From positions 1-16,393 of the forward strand of contig NZ_CAKRAS010000060.1 in assembly GCF_934295145.1 (NCBI RefSeq): DNA of 16,393 nucleotides, given 5' to 3'. Below, one piece after another: positions 7,511 through 13,981 of this stretch; positions within the stretch are counted from its first letter, which is position 1, and every line of letters starts with the position of its first letter. The translations under genes and the position numbers were made by a program. The notes under the pieces were generated by a model. It did no database searches, was not told where the DNA came from, and was given only the letters and a program-made list of their open reading frames with translations. This DNA comes from an uncultured Eubacterium sp. (GTDB lineage: Bacteria > Bacillota > Clostridia > Lachnospirales > Lachnospiraceae).

Positions 7511-7792
7511 AAAGCAATCGACCTGCTGTACTTTACCCATATATACATCCCAAAAACGGATGCCGTTGTTTTTTCTTCACTGCCGGATGCGACGTCAGAC
7601 ACCAGACAGCCGATGCTTCTCTTCAGTAAAACTGTATCCCGTTTCATCGATTGCGGATTTTATTCGGTATATTGTTATTATACACAATTCCATGCAAAAT
7701 GTGTGCTGTAAATATGATCCACAAAACGCACTGACTCATCTAACAAATGTTTTTTCCACACAGCATCCCAGCGTAAAAATATCATTTATCTT
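7511..7792. other. Intergenic region between repeats B and C; no gene seen
   Basis: About 280 bases without a convincing coding frame: the open frames here have no ribosome binding site and run into the repeats. A small hairpin AACGG-ATG-CCGTT (7555-7567) followed by six T (7569-7574) could act as a weak plus-strand terminator. Otherwise it is unremarkable AT-rich sequence. Confidence 0.4.
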
Positions 7793-7976
7793 TTCAAGAA
7801 TGCCCTCGGCATTCTTGTTGCGAGATGCACGTCATGCAACGCATGACATATTCTTCTGTGCATCTCTGCAATTCTGCCGGAGGCTATATCAGATGGGAGA
7901 TTGAATCCCACCACTGATATAATCTTGTTGCTCACCACCCTATAGAGGTGGGAGTCATCTCTCATCTGATATAATC
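7793..7976 (-). repeat. Modular palindromic repeat, copy C (composite form)
   Basis: The longest copy, holding every module. From left: stem III hairpin (7795-7804 with 7808-7817), linker, the bulged hairpin (GAGATGCAC 7822-7830 with GTGCATCTC 7858-7866; inner GTCATGC 7831-7837 with GCATGAC 7841-7847), a unique module with ATATCAG (7886-7892) facing CTGATAT (7914-7920), and the CTCACCACC/GGTGGGAG hairpin (7931-7953). The bulged hairpin differs from copy A by single bases. The right edge enters the 3' end of the spoIIQ-like gene and forms its last codons and stop. Bases 7864-7890 recur exactly at 13939-13965. Confidence 0.85.
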
Positions 7977-8777
7977 CAGTGGATTGATCGGATTTCCGCT
8001 CTTCGTCATGGCAAAATACAGGTTTGCGCCCTCCACAGAATAGTATTTTGTCGGCTCTGCCAGATAACCGATGGTATCGCCCTGGCTGACATAATCCCCA
8101 GCGGAAACTTCCAGTTCTTTCAACTGTCCGTAGATTGCCTGATAGTTGTCTCCCAGACCAATGGTCACGGTCTGTCCTGTCTCTGCGGTGGTGTCCACAC
8201 CGATGATTTGTCCGTCTGCCGCCGCTGTTACTTTATCATTTACATGCCCCGCAATAATCACCGCCGGATTATATTTGTACTGATCCAGCGAAGCAAAATA
8301 TACCGAATGATCCATGCTGTAATTCAAAATAACGTTTCCCTCCAACGGCCAGCTGATGGTATCCGATGCCGAAAAATGCATCACCGGCTCTTCACCGGTC
8401 TGGCTCTGCGCTGTGCTTGCTCCGGTATCGGTGCTTCCCTGCACCGAATCCGTCTGTAAGGTATCTGTCGCATTATTTTGCGCGCCGAGATTGTCAGAAG
8501 CCTGTTTCTCCGGTGTCTGGGTGACCATTGTTTCCTGTGTCTCATCATCAGTGGAAGCTGTGTCTGTTTTCGGTTCTACCCAGTCATTTTCTGTCAGTGT
8601 CACGGCCTCATTCTGTTCGTTCTGTGCGGACTTTCGCTCATACTGATATGCCCCCACCATGGCAACGACAGCCACCAGTGTCACCACCCCCGCCGTCACA
8701 AAAGATTTCTGTCTATAAATAAGTTCACGCCTTTTTTCCCGTTTTTCATTATTTTCCAATTTTTTCTGTTTTTCCAT
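7962..8777 (-). CDS. spoIIQ: SpoIIQ-like degenerate LytM/M23 peptidase-domain protein
   Basis: Single-pass membrane protein of 271 residues: basic N-terminus, transmembrane helix (about 26-43), a long Thr/Gln/Asp-rich linker (about 50-130) and a LytM (M23) domain (about 140-271). The domain fold markers are present (ITAAADG-like turn at 183-189, GDTIGYL 233-239, C-terminal NPINPLDY). The positions that hold zinc ligands in active M23 enzymes appear to be Asn170, Ile174, Gln218 and Tyr254, so it is probably not an active peptidase. SpoIIQ is a forespore protein with a degenerate LytM domain that pairs with SpoIIIAH during engulfment, and it is adjacent to spoIID in clostridia, as here. AGGAG lies at 8782-8787. 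The last four codons and the stop lie within repeat C. Confidence 0.75.
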   Translation of the reverse strand: MEKQKKLENNEKREKRRELIYRQKSFVTAGVVTLVAVVAMVGAYQYERKSAQNEQNEAVTLTENDWVEPKTDTASTDDETQETMVTQTPEKQASDNLGAQNNATDTLQTDSVQGSTDTGASTAQSQTGEEPVMHFSASDTISWPLEGNVILNYSMDHSVYFASLDQYKYNPAVIIAGHVNDKVTAAADGQIIGVDTTAETGQTVTIGLGDNYQAIYGQLKELEVSAGDYVSQGDTIGYLAEPTKYYSVEGANLYFAMTKSGNPINPLDYIR

Positions 8778-8820
8778 TTTTCTCCTCCAGATTCCAGTTA
8801 TTACTTATGGTTTTACTGAT

Positions 8821-8848
8821 ATTCTTTCCGAAAAAAATAGATTTATTC
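8821..8848 (-). promoter_or_regulatory. Candidate sigma-F-type promoter for the spoIIQ-like gene
   Basis: On the minus strand GAATA (8844-8848) is followed after 14 bases by GGAAAGAAT (8821-8829). This resembles the forespore sigma-F pattern GHATR-N15-GGHHANHHT, one base short in the spacer. It lies between spoIID and the spoIIQ-like gene, in agreement with forespore expression of SpoIIQ in other species. Confidence 0.4.
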
Positions 8849-8855
8849 CACGCAA

Positions 8856-9779
8856 CTACCACTTTTCGATACTGACATCTGTGTAGTAATAGTTCAGAAT
8901 TTCACGACAGTTTTTTCCCTGTTTTGCCAGTTCATTTGCCCCATATTGGCTGAGTCCCAATCCATGTCCGATACCTTTTGTAACGATACGGATTTTCCCG
9001 TCAAGTTCAGACAGATAAAAACAGGCAGAATTCAGATGTAACGCCTGGCGCACTGCTTCCCCGTTTGCCACCGTTGTTCCATAGGTTACTTCCGTCACAT
9101 AACCTGCACTGTCGCGTTTGGATAATTCCAATGCACCGGGCATTTGATTCACATCCAATACCTCATCCTGAAAAATCGCTGCCAATGCATATACAATGTC
9201 CTGTTTTTCCATATAGCTGACAGACAAAAATCCATCCGCAAGCATATCATCTTCGCTATCAACGCTTTGCAGCCAAATATAATCTTCCTGTCCCGGAACT
9301 TCGGATGCATTTCGAGTTTTACAGTTTGCGGCATAGTGGTAAGCTGCCTGAATCGGCAAATCCTCATATGTCAGGATTTCACCAGAAGTCTCCTCCACAG
9401 CCTGTCTGAGTTTTTCCATGTTTGATTCATAAGAAATTCCCCAAAGTTTCTTTAATTCTTCTTCTGTGTAACTTTCTAATCCCGAATCAGACACAGACCA
9501 TTCTGCATCTTCATTTGATCGTGATTTTTCTTCCATGCTTTCCTGATAGCTTTTCCACAGATTTGTTCGGGCAATGATCATCTGCGTCTTCAGGCACTCC
9601 GATTCACTGTCTGTTGAAATTTCCCGCGCTGCCACAAACGGTAATTGTTCTTCAATCTGAGTCTGCACGGGATCTGTCTGTTTTCCTCCAAAACCGCCTC
9701 TCACCCAGACTGTCAACAAATACGGAACGAAAATGATTAACATAAAAATTGAGCCATAAAGTTTAAATTTTTCTTTCAT
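8856..9779 (-). CDS. spoIID: Stage II sporulation protein D (SpoIID/LytB domain)
   Basis: Membrane-anchored lytic transglycosylase that acts with SpoIIM, SpoIIP and SpoIIQ to thin septal peptidoglycan during engulfment. The 307-residue product has an N-terminal anchor (about 8-26), the SpoIID block ECLKTQMIIARTNLW (61-75) whose first Glu aligns with the catalytic residue, HYAANCKTRNASE (148-160), and the strongly conserved GIGHGLGLSQYGA (269-281) near the C-terminus. The central part (about 80-130) is an acidic insertion. The start lacks a normal Shine-Dalgarno and lies in the loop of a 15-bp stem (9751-9796). It follows rsmA by 32 nt and precedes the spoIIQ-like gene by 78 nt. Confidence 0.93.
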   Translation of the reverse strand: MKEKFKLYGSIFMLIIFVPYLLTVWVRGGFGGKQTDPVQTQIEEQLPFVAAREISTDSESECLKTQMIIARTNLWKSYQESMEEKSRSNEDAEWSVSDSGLESYTEEELKKLWGISYESNMEKLRQAVEETSGEILTYEDLPIQAAYHYAANCKTRNASEVPGQEDYIWLQSVDSEDDMLADGFLSVSYMEKQDIVYALAAIFQDEVLDVNQMPGALELSKRDSAGYVTEVTYGTTVANGEAVRQALHLNSACFYLSELDGKIRIVTKGIGHGLGLSQYGANELAKQGKNCREILNYYYTDVSIEKW

Positions 9780-9796
9780 TCTAAACTTTATGACTC
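9751..9796 (-). promoter_or_regulatory. Stem-loop presenting the spoIID start codon
   Basis: Bases 9751-9765 and 9782-9796 form a 15-bp stem around a 16-base loop that contains the ATG (9777-9779). On the minus strand the stem reads GAGTCATAAAGTTTA against TAAACTTTATGGCTC; the only non-Watson-Crick position is a G-U pair in the sense RNA, but A-C on the other strand. The stem thus fits RNA folding in the spoIID mRNA. No AGGAGG-like sequence precedes the ATG. Confidence 0.6.
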
Positions 9797-9811
9797 AGAT
9801 TTATTTTTATA

Positions 9812-10696
9812 CTACATTTCTGAAAACGCATTCGCCAAAGCTGCAAATTCCGCAAGTGTCAGTGCTTCGCCGCGGATTGTCAGCGGTTTATCAATCGCTG
9901 TGATCGCCGCCTCAATCTGTTCTTTGCTAAAATTAATCTCACCGGAATTTTTCAGTCCGTTGACCAGTGTCTTTCTGCGCTGATTGAAGGATGCGCGAAT
10001 AATACGAAACATCAGTTTTTCGTCTTTGACATCAACGACTGGTGTCTCATGTCTGGTCAGACGGATCACTGCAGAACCGACATTCGGGCGTGGCATAAAA
10101 CAGTTCGGCGGAACGTTTGCTACAATCTCCGGATTCGCATAATACTGTACCGCCAGAGATAAGGCTCCATATTCTTTGGAACCAGGACCGGTTTTCATAC
10201 GGTCTGCAACTTCCTTCTGTACCATGATCGTGATACTCTCAATAGGTACATGACTCTCGAAAAGTCCCATGATGATCGGTGTCGTAATGTAATACGGCAG
10301 ATTTGCAACGACCTTGATCGGACGGCCACCGTTTTTCTCTTCCACCAGTTTGTTGATATCTACTTTTAAAATATCTTCATTGATGACAGTTACGTTATCA
10401 AATGCTTTCAGCGTGTCTCCTTCCAGAATCGGGATCAGCACTTTGTCAATCTCCACTGCCACAACCTCACGGGCTGCGCAGGCCAGATACTGGGTCATAG
10501 TTCCAATACCCGGTCCAATCTCCAAAACAAAATCATCCGGTGTGATACCTGCCTCATCGATAATGCGCTCCAGTACATGGGTATCAATCAGGAAATTCTG
10601 GCCGAACTTTTTCTGAAATGCAAATTTATAACGATTTAATACCGCAATGGTCTCCTGCGGATTTCCAAGATACGGTTTTGGTCTGTTTTCACTCAT
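9812..10696 (-). CDS. rsmA: 16S rRNA (adenine1518/1519-N6)-dimethyltransferase RsmA (KsgA)
   Basis: SAM-dependent enzyme that dimethylates two adjacent adenines near the 3' end of 16S rRNA in late 30S assembly. The 294-residue product has FGQNFL (31-36), SAM motif EIGPGIGTMT (59-68), the acidic VEID (81-84), catalytic NLPYYI (132-137) and MVQKEVADR. AGGAGA at 10703-10708 supports the start. It lies 38 nt after tatD. In many Firmicutes the order is metG-tatD-rnmV-ksgA; the RNase M5 gene rnmV is missing between tatD and rsmA here. Confidence 0.97.
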   Translation of the reverse strand: MSENRPKPYLGNPQETIAVLNRYKFAFQKKFGQNFLIDTHVLERIIDEAGITPDDFVLEIGPGIGTMTQYLACAAREVVAVEIDKVLIPILEGDTLKAFDNVTVINEDILKVDINKLVEEKNGGRPIKVVANLPYYITTPIIMGLFESHVPIESITIMVQKEVADRMKTGPGSKEYGALSLAVQYYANPEIVANVPPNCFMPRPNVGSAVIRLTRHETPVVDVKDEKLMFRIIRASFNQRRKTLVNGLKNSGEINFSKEQIEAAITAIDKPLTIRGEALTLAEFAALANAFSEM

Positions 10697-10734
10697 ATGA
10701 TTCTCCTATATTTCAACGATTCAGAGTCATCTTA

Positions 10735-11502
10735 TCAAATAATTGCAAATAACTTCTTTGCATTTTCTTCGGTAACAGCGATCACTTCTTCCTTGGAAAT
10801 TCCTTTCAGATCTGCAATTTCCTGCGCCACATAATCGATATACGCAGAATTGTTGCGTTTTCCACGAAACGGTGTCGGTGCCATATACGGACAGTCCGTT
10901 TCCAGCAAAATACGCTCCAACGGAATCTGTCTGGCCGTTTCTTTTGCCTTTTTTGCATTTTTAAATGTAACGACACCGCCGAGTCCGATATGATATCCGA
11001 GTTTCACATATTCCTGCGCCATTTCCGGAGAATAGGAATAACAATGAATCACGCCGCGCTGATCTTTTCCTCTGGCTGCGATCAGATCAAAGGTATCCTT
11101 TGCCGCATCTCTGCTGTGTACCGCAATCGGAAGATCCAATTCATCTGCCAGTTCCATCTGACGAACAAACCAGTGCTGCTGCACTTCATGCGGCTGAACA
11201 TCCCAGTGGTAATCCAGACCGATCTCACCGATAGCGACTACTTTTTCTTCCGTGCGAGCAGTTTCCCGCAGACGGGCAAAAGACTCCTCATTTAAATCTC
11301 CCACCTCATCCGGGTGAACGCCTACAGCTGCATAGATAAATGGATACTGATGTGACAGCTCCACACTGCGCCGGCAGCCTTCCAAAGATGCTCCGACATT
11401 TATGATCGTGCCGACATTCTGCTCTGCCATTCCGCGCAGCAGAGCATCTCTGTCTGTATCAAACTGTTCATCATCATAATGTGCATGTGTGTCAAAAATC
11501 AT
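10735..11502 (-). CDS. tatD: TatD-family metal-dependent hydrolase/DNase
   Basis: TIM-barrel metal hydrolase of 255 residues, full length for the family. Metal-binding residues are visible: His6 and His8 in DTHAHYDD, Glu93 in GEIGLDYHWD, His129 in AVHSRDA, His153 in VIHCYS and Asp203 in ETDCPYMAP. Members are 3'-5' exonucleases on damaged DNA or RNA in characterised bacteria. The ATG overlaps the metG stop by one base (TAATG), with GGAG inside the end of metG, so translation is likely coupled. Third step of evidence for a shared transcript is the 38-nt gap to rsmA. Confidence 0.95.
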   Translation of the reverse strand: MIFDTHAHYDDEQFDTDRDALLRGMAEQNVGTIINVGASLEGCRRSVELSHQYPFIYAAVGVHPDEVGDLNEESFARLRETARTEEKVVAIGEIGLDYHWDVQPHEVQQHWFVRQMELADELDLPIAVHSRDAAKDTFDLIAARGKDQRGVIHCYSYSPEMAQEYVKLGYHIGLGGVVTFKNAKKAKETARQIPLERILLETDCPYMAPTPFRGKRNNSAYIDYVAQEIADLKGISKEEVIAVTEENAKKLFAII

Positions 11503-13478
11503 TAGCAGATCTCCGCTCCGGATGGCATTGCTTTCTCCGGTGTCATCAGAGACAGATTACCCTCTGCATCCTCTGCACATAACAGCATACCTTCCGAAAG
11601 TACGCCTGCCAGTTTTGCCGGTTTCAGATTTACAAGTACCATCACTTTCTTACCAACCATCTCTTCCGGTGTGTAATGTTTCTGAATTCCGGAAACAATC
11701 TGTTTTACCTGGCTTCCGATTTTTACCTGAGAGCAAAGCAGTTTTTTGGATTTTTTCACCTTTTCGCAGGCAATGATCTCACCAACCTGGAACTGCATTT
11801 TTCCAAAATCCTCAAAAGAAATTTCTTCTTTTGGCTCAATATCGATCGCTTCCTCATCTGCTTCTGCTTCCTTAGCCGGTGCTTCTTCTGCAACCTGTGG
11901 ATGAAGCTCTTCTACTTTCTTCATAACTTCTGCAAGATCCAGACGTGCAAACAGGATTTCCGGTGCATCTGTCACTTTCAGACCATTCTCACGCAGGCCA
12001 AAGGTTGCCAGATCGTCAAAATCACGCTCTGCGCCGTTGATCTGAGCAAGGATTTTTGCAGATGTCTCCGGCAGGTAGCTCTTTAACAGCTCTGCACCGA
12101 TATTGATACTCTCTACCAGGTTGTAGAGAACCTCTGCCAGACGATCCTGTTTTGCCTCGTCTTTTGCAAGCGCCCATGGCATGGTCTCGTCGATATATTT
12201 GTTACATCTCTTGAATAAGGTAAATACTTCTGAAATTGCGTCTGCCACACGTAACTGATCCATTTTTGCAGCTACTTTGTCGCGGGTTCCTGTCACAACG
12301 GCCTTGAGGTCAGCATCTACATCCTCTTCCACACCCGTTTTGTTTACCACGCCGCCGAAATATTTGTTGCTCATGGAAATCGTACGGTTTACAAGGTTTC
12401 CAAGGGTATTGGCAAGGTCAGAGTTTACACGCTCTACCATCAGCTCCCAGGAAATGGTTCCGTCATTTTCAAACGGCATCTCATGAAGTACAAAGTAACG
12501 AACCGCATCTACGCCGAAGAAATCTACCAGTTCATCTGCATACAGTACGTTGCCCTTTGATTTACTCATTTTTCCATCGCCCTGAAGCAGCCATGGATGA
12601 CCAAATACCTGCTTTGGTAACGGAAGATCCAGTGCCATCAGGAAGATCGGCCAGTAAATCGTATGGAAACGGATGATATCTTTACCGATCAGATGAAGGT
12701 CTGCCGGCCAGTTTTTCTTGAACAGGTCCGAAGAATTTCCATCTGCATCGTAACCGATTTTTGTGATATAGTTTGTCAGCGCATCCAGCCATACATAGAC
12801 AACATGCTTCGGATCAAAATCTACCGGAATACCCCAGCTGAAGGATGTTCTGGATACACACAGATCCTGCAGACCCGGAAGCAGGAAGTTGTTCATCATC
12901 TCATTTTTTCTGGAAACCGGCTGAATGAACTCCGGATGTGTGTTGATGTAGTCGATCAGACGATCCGCATATTTGCTCATTTTGAAGAAATATGCTTCCT
13001 CCTGAGCCGGCTGAACCTCACGGCCGCAGTCCGGGCATTTGCCATCTACCAGCTGAGACTCTGTGAAGAAAGACTCACACGGTGTACAATACATTCCTTC
13101 ATAATATCCTTTGTAAATATCTCCCTGATCGTACAGTCTCTTGAAGATTTTCTGTACCTGTTTCTCATGATCCTCATCGGTTGTACGAATGAAGTTGTCA
13201 TAAGAAGCATTCATCAGATCCCAGATACGTTTTACTTCTCCGGCCGTTTTGTCAACATATTCCTTCGGTGTCACACCGGCTGCCTCTGCCTTTAACTCGA
13301 TCTTCTGACCATGCTCGTCTGTTCCGGTCTGGAAGTATACGTCATAACCTTCCTGACGTTTGTAACGGGCGATGCTGTCTGCCAGTACGATCTCATAAGT
13401 ATTTCCAATGTGCGGTTTGCCTGATGTGTAGGCAATCGCTGTTGTCATATAATATTTTCCTTTGCAGGTTTTACACAT
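11502..13478 (-). CDS. metG: Methionine--tRNA ligase with C-terminal tRNA-binding domain
   Basis: Class I aminoacyl-tRNA synthetase that charges initiator and elongator tRNA-Met. The 658-residue product has the HIGN signature (23-26), a zinc site with cysteines 131, 134, 148 and 151, the KMSKS loop (303-307), the anticodon-binding helical domain, an Ala/Glu-rich linker (about 530-555) and an EMAP/Trbp111-like OB domain (from about 560) for dimerisation and tRNA binding. The frame is open to 13580, but the ATG at 13478 is chosen because AAAGGAG lies at 13490-13496 and the upstream part would lie within the inverted-repeat leader. An alternative start at 13448 gives MTTAIAYTSG. First gene of the metG-tatD-rsmA-spoIID-spoIIQ-like cluster. 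Confidence 0.96.
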   Translation of the reverse strand: MCKTCKGKYYMTTAIAYTSGKPHIGNTYEIVLADSIARYKRQEGYDVYFQTGTDEHGQKIELKAEAAGVTPKEYVDKTAGEVKRIWDLMNASYDNFIRTTDEDHEKQVQKIFKRLYDQGDIYKGYYEGMYCTPCESFFTESQLVDGKCPDCGREVQPAQEEAYFFKMSKYADRLIDYINTHPEFIQPVSRKNEMMNNFLLPGLQDLCVSRTSFSWGIPVDFDPKHVVYVWLDALTNYITKIGYDADGNSSDLFKKNWPADLHLIGKDIIRFHTIYWPIFLMALDLPLPKQVFGHPWLLQGDGKMSKSKGNVLYADELVDFFGVDAVRYFVLHEMPFENDGTISWELMVERVNSDLANTLGNLVNRTISMSNKYFGGVVNKTGVEEDVDADLKAVVTGTRDKVAAKMDQLRVADAISEVFTLFKRCNKYIDETMPWALAKDEAKQDRLAEVLYNLVESINIGAELLKSYLPETSAKILAQINGAERDFDDLATFGLRENGLKVTDAPEILFARLDLAEVMKKVEELHPQVAEEAPAKEAEADEEAIDIEPKEEISFEDFGKMQFQVGEIIACEKVKKSKKLLCSQVKIGSQVKQIVSGIQKHYTPEEMVGKKVMVLVNLKPAKLAGVLSEGMLLCAEDAEGNLSLMTPEKAMPSGAEIC

Positions 13479-13842
13479 AATCAAATCACTCCTTTTTGGT
13501 TTTATACGGACGAACTGTTGGAAAGAATACAACCGTAGACACGAACAATTTTCTGTGTCTGTTGCGCCGCTTATCTCCAAAGCGGAGGTTTCACCTCCAC
13601 TTCGAAATGCTTCGCAAAATGTGCAGAGATTCGGATTTGAAATTTGTCTGCTTCGCAGACCCGAATCCTCGCACCAAGACTCGCATTAGCGAGTCTTGAA
13701 TTAATCCGCGAACTCTCACGGAGGCGGGCTATGCTCACAGCCACGACGAAAATTGTCCTACCGTCTTACTGTTGTATTCTTTCCAACAGTTCTGCTCGCA
13801 TAATACTCTACTAAAAAAAGCCTCAACAGTTCTTTTTCCTAG
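13479..13842 (-). promoter_or_regulatory. Long structured leader of metG
   Basis: From the inferred transcript start near 13842 the leader is about 364 nt. A perfect 22-bp inverted repeat (13771-13792 with 13512-13533) encloses 237 bases. It extends outward as an imperfect stem (13793-13805 with 13500-13511) and inward through a 9-bp ACAATTTTC/GAAAATTGT pairing. Inside are at least four more hairpins: CAAGACTCGC/GCGAGTCTTG (13675-13698), a bulged hairpin (13626-13670), GGAGGT/ACCTCC and CCGCTT/AAGCGG. A further CTACTA/TAGTAG hairpin (13808-13845) lies at the 5' end. No T-box core sequence and no terminator T-run before the gene were found. It may be a leader RNA, an inserted MITE-like element, or both. 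Confidence 0.6.
13512..13792. repeat. Inverted-repeat element containing a diverged modular repeat (copy E)
   Basis: Ends are perfect 22-bp inverted repeats beginning GAACTGTTGG. Inside, 13626-13704 has the same plan as copies A and C: stem I GAGATTCGG (13626-13634) with CCGAATC plus TC (13661-13670, one bulged C), an 11-base one-sided bulge with GAA, stem II GTCTGC/GCAGAC (13646-13660), linker GCAC, stem III CAAGACTCGC/GCGAGTCTTG (13675-13698), then AATTAA. Stem bases differ from A and C in compensating pairs. No obvious target-site duplication flanks the element. Confidence 0.65.
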
Positions 13843-13848
13843 TAGTTA

Positions 13849-13877
13849 AGCGTATCACAGGCACTTTGAAAAGTCAA
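13849..13877 (-). promoter_or_regulatory. metG: Probable promoter of the metG cluster
   Basis: On the minus strand TTGACT (13872-13877) and TACGCT (13849-13854) are separated by 17 bases. The -10 box is imperfect. The first transcribed bases would enter the CTACTA hairpin at 13808-13845. Confidence 0.5.
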
Positions 13878-13938
13878 TGAAGCAGACAGGCATAAAGCTG
13901 GTTTTCAGCAAAGATTTTTACAAAGCAATGCTCATTTA

Positions 13939-13965
13939 CTCTGCAATTCTGCCGGAGGCTATATC
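13939..13965 (-). repeat. Modular repeat remnant, copy D
   Basis: A 27-base stretch identical to 7864-7890 of repeat C (both on the plus strand: CTCTGCAATTCTG, then CCGGAGGCTATATC). The flanking sequence does not match, so it is a fragment of the repeat or a separately mobile module. It lies between the divergent metG and MATE promoters. Confidence 0.7.
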
Positions 13966-13981
13966 TTTCCATATTTCTATA

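Noticed and set aside
7511..7792. Degraded gene between repeats B and C
   Set aside because: Open frames in this region are short, lack ribosome binding sites and run into the repeats; no recognisable protein fragment.
5914..7976. CRISPR array
   Set aside because: The repeated units are hairpin modules far apart and in both orientations, without regular direct repeats, spacers or cas genes.
9785..9810. Sigma-E promoter (ATA-N15-CATAAAGT) for spoIID
   Set aside because: The -10 sequence matches CATAnnnT, but transcription would start at the start codon itself, and the bases are better explained by the 15-bp stem. Not excluded for a leaderless transcript.
12663..13295. 210-residue plus-strand open frame
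   Set aside because: Antisense to the conserved core of metG, with no ribosome binding site and no recognisable protein features.
13512..13792. Recent transposon insertion with target-site duplication
   Set aside because: The ends are inverted repeats, but the flanks are not direct repeats. They instead continue the inverted complementarity, so insertion remains only a possibility.
13479..13842. T-box riboswitch in the metG leader
   Set aside because: No AGGGTGGNACCGCG-like core and no terminator T-run before the gene; the pairing pattern is a closed multibranch instead of stem I plus antiterminator.
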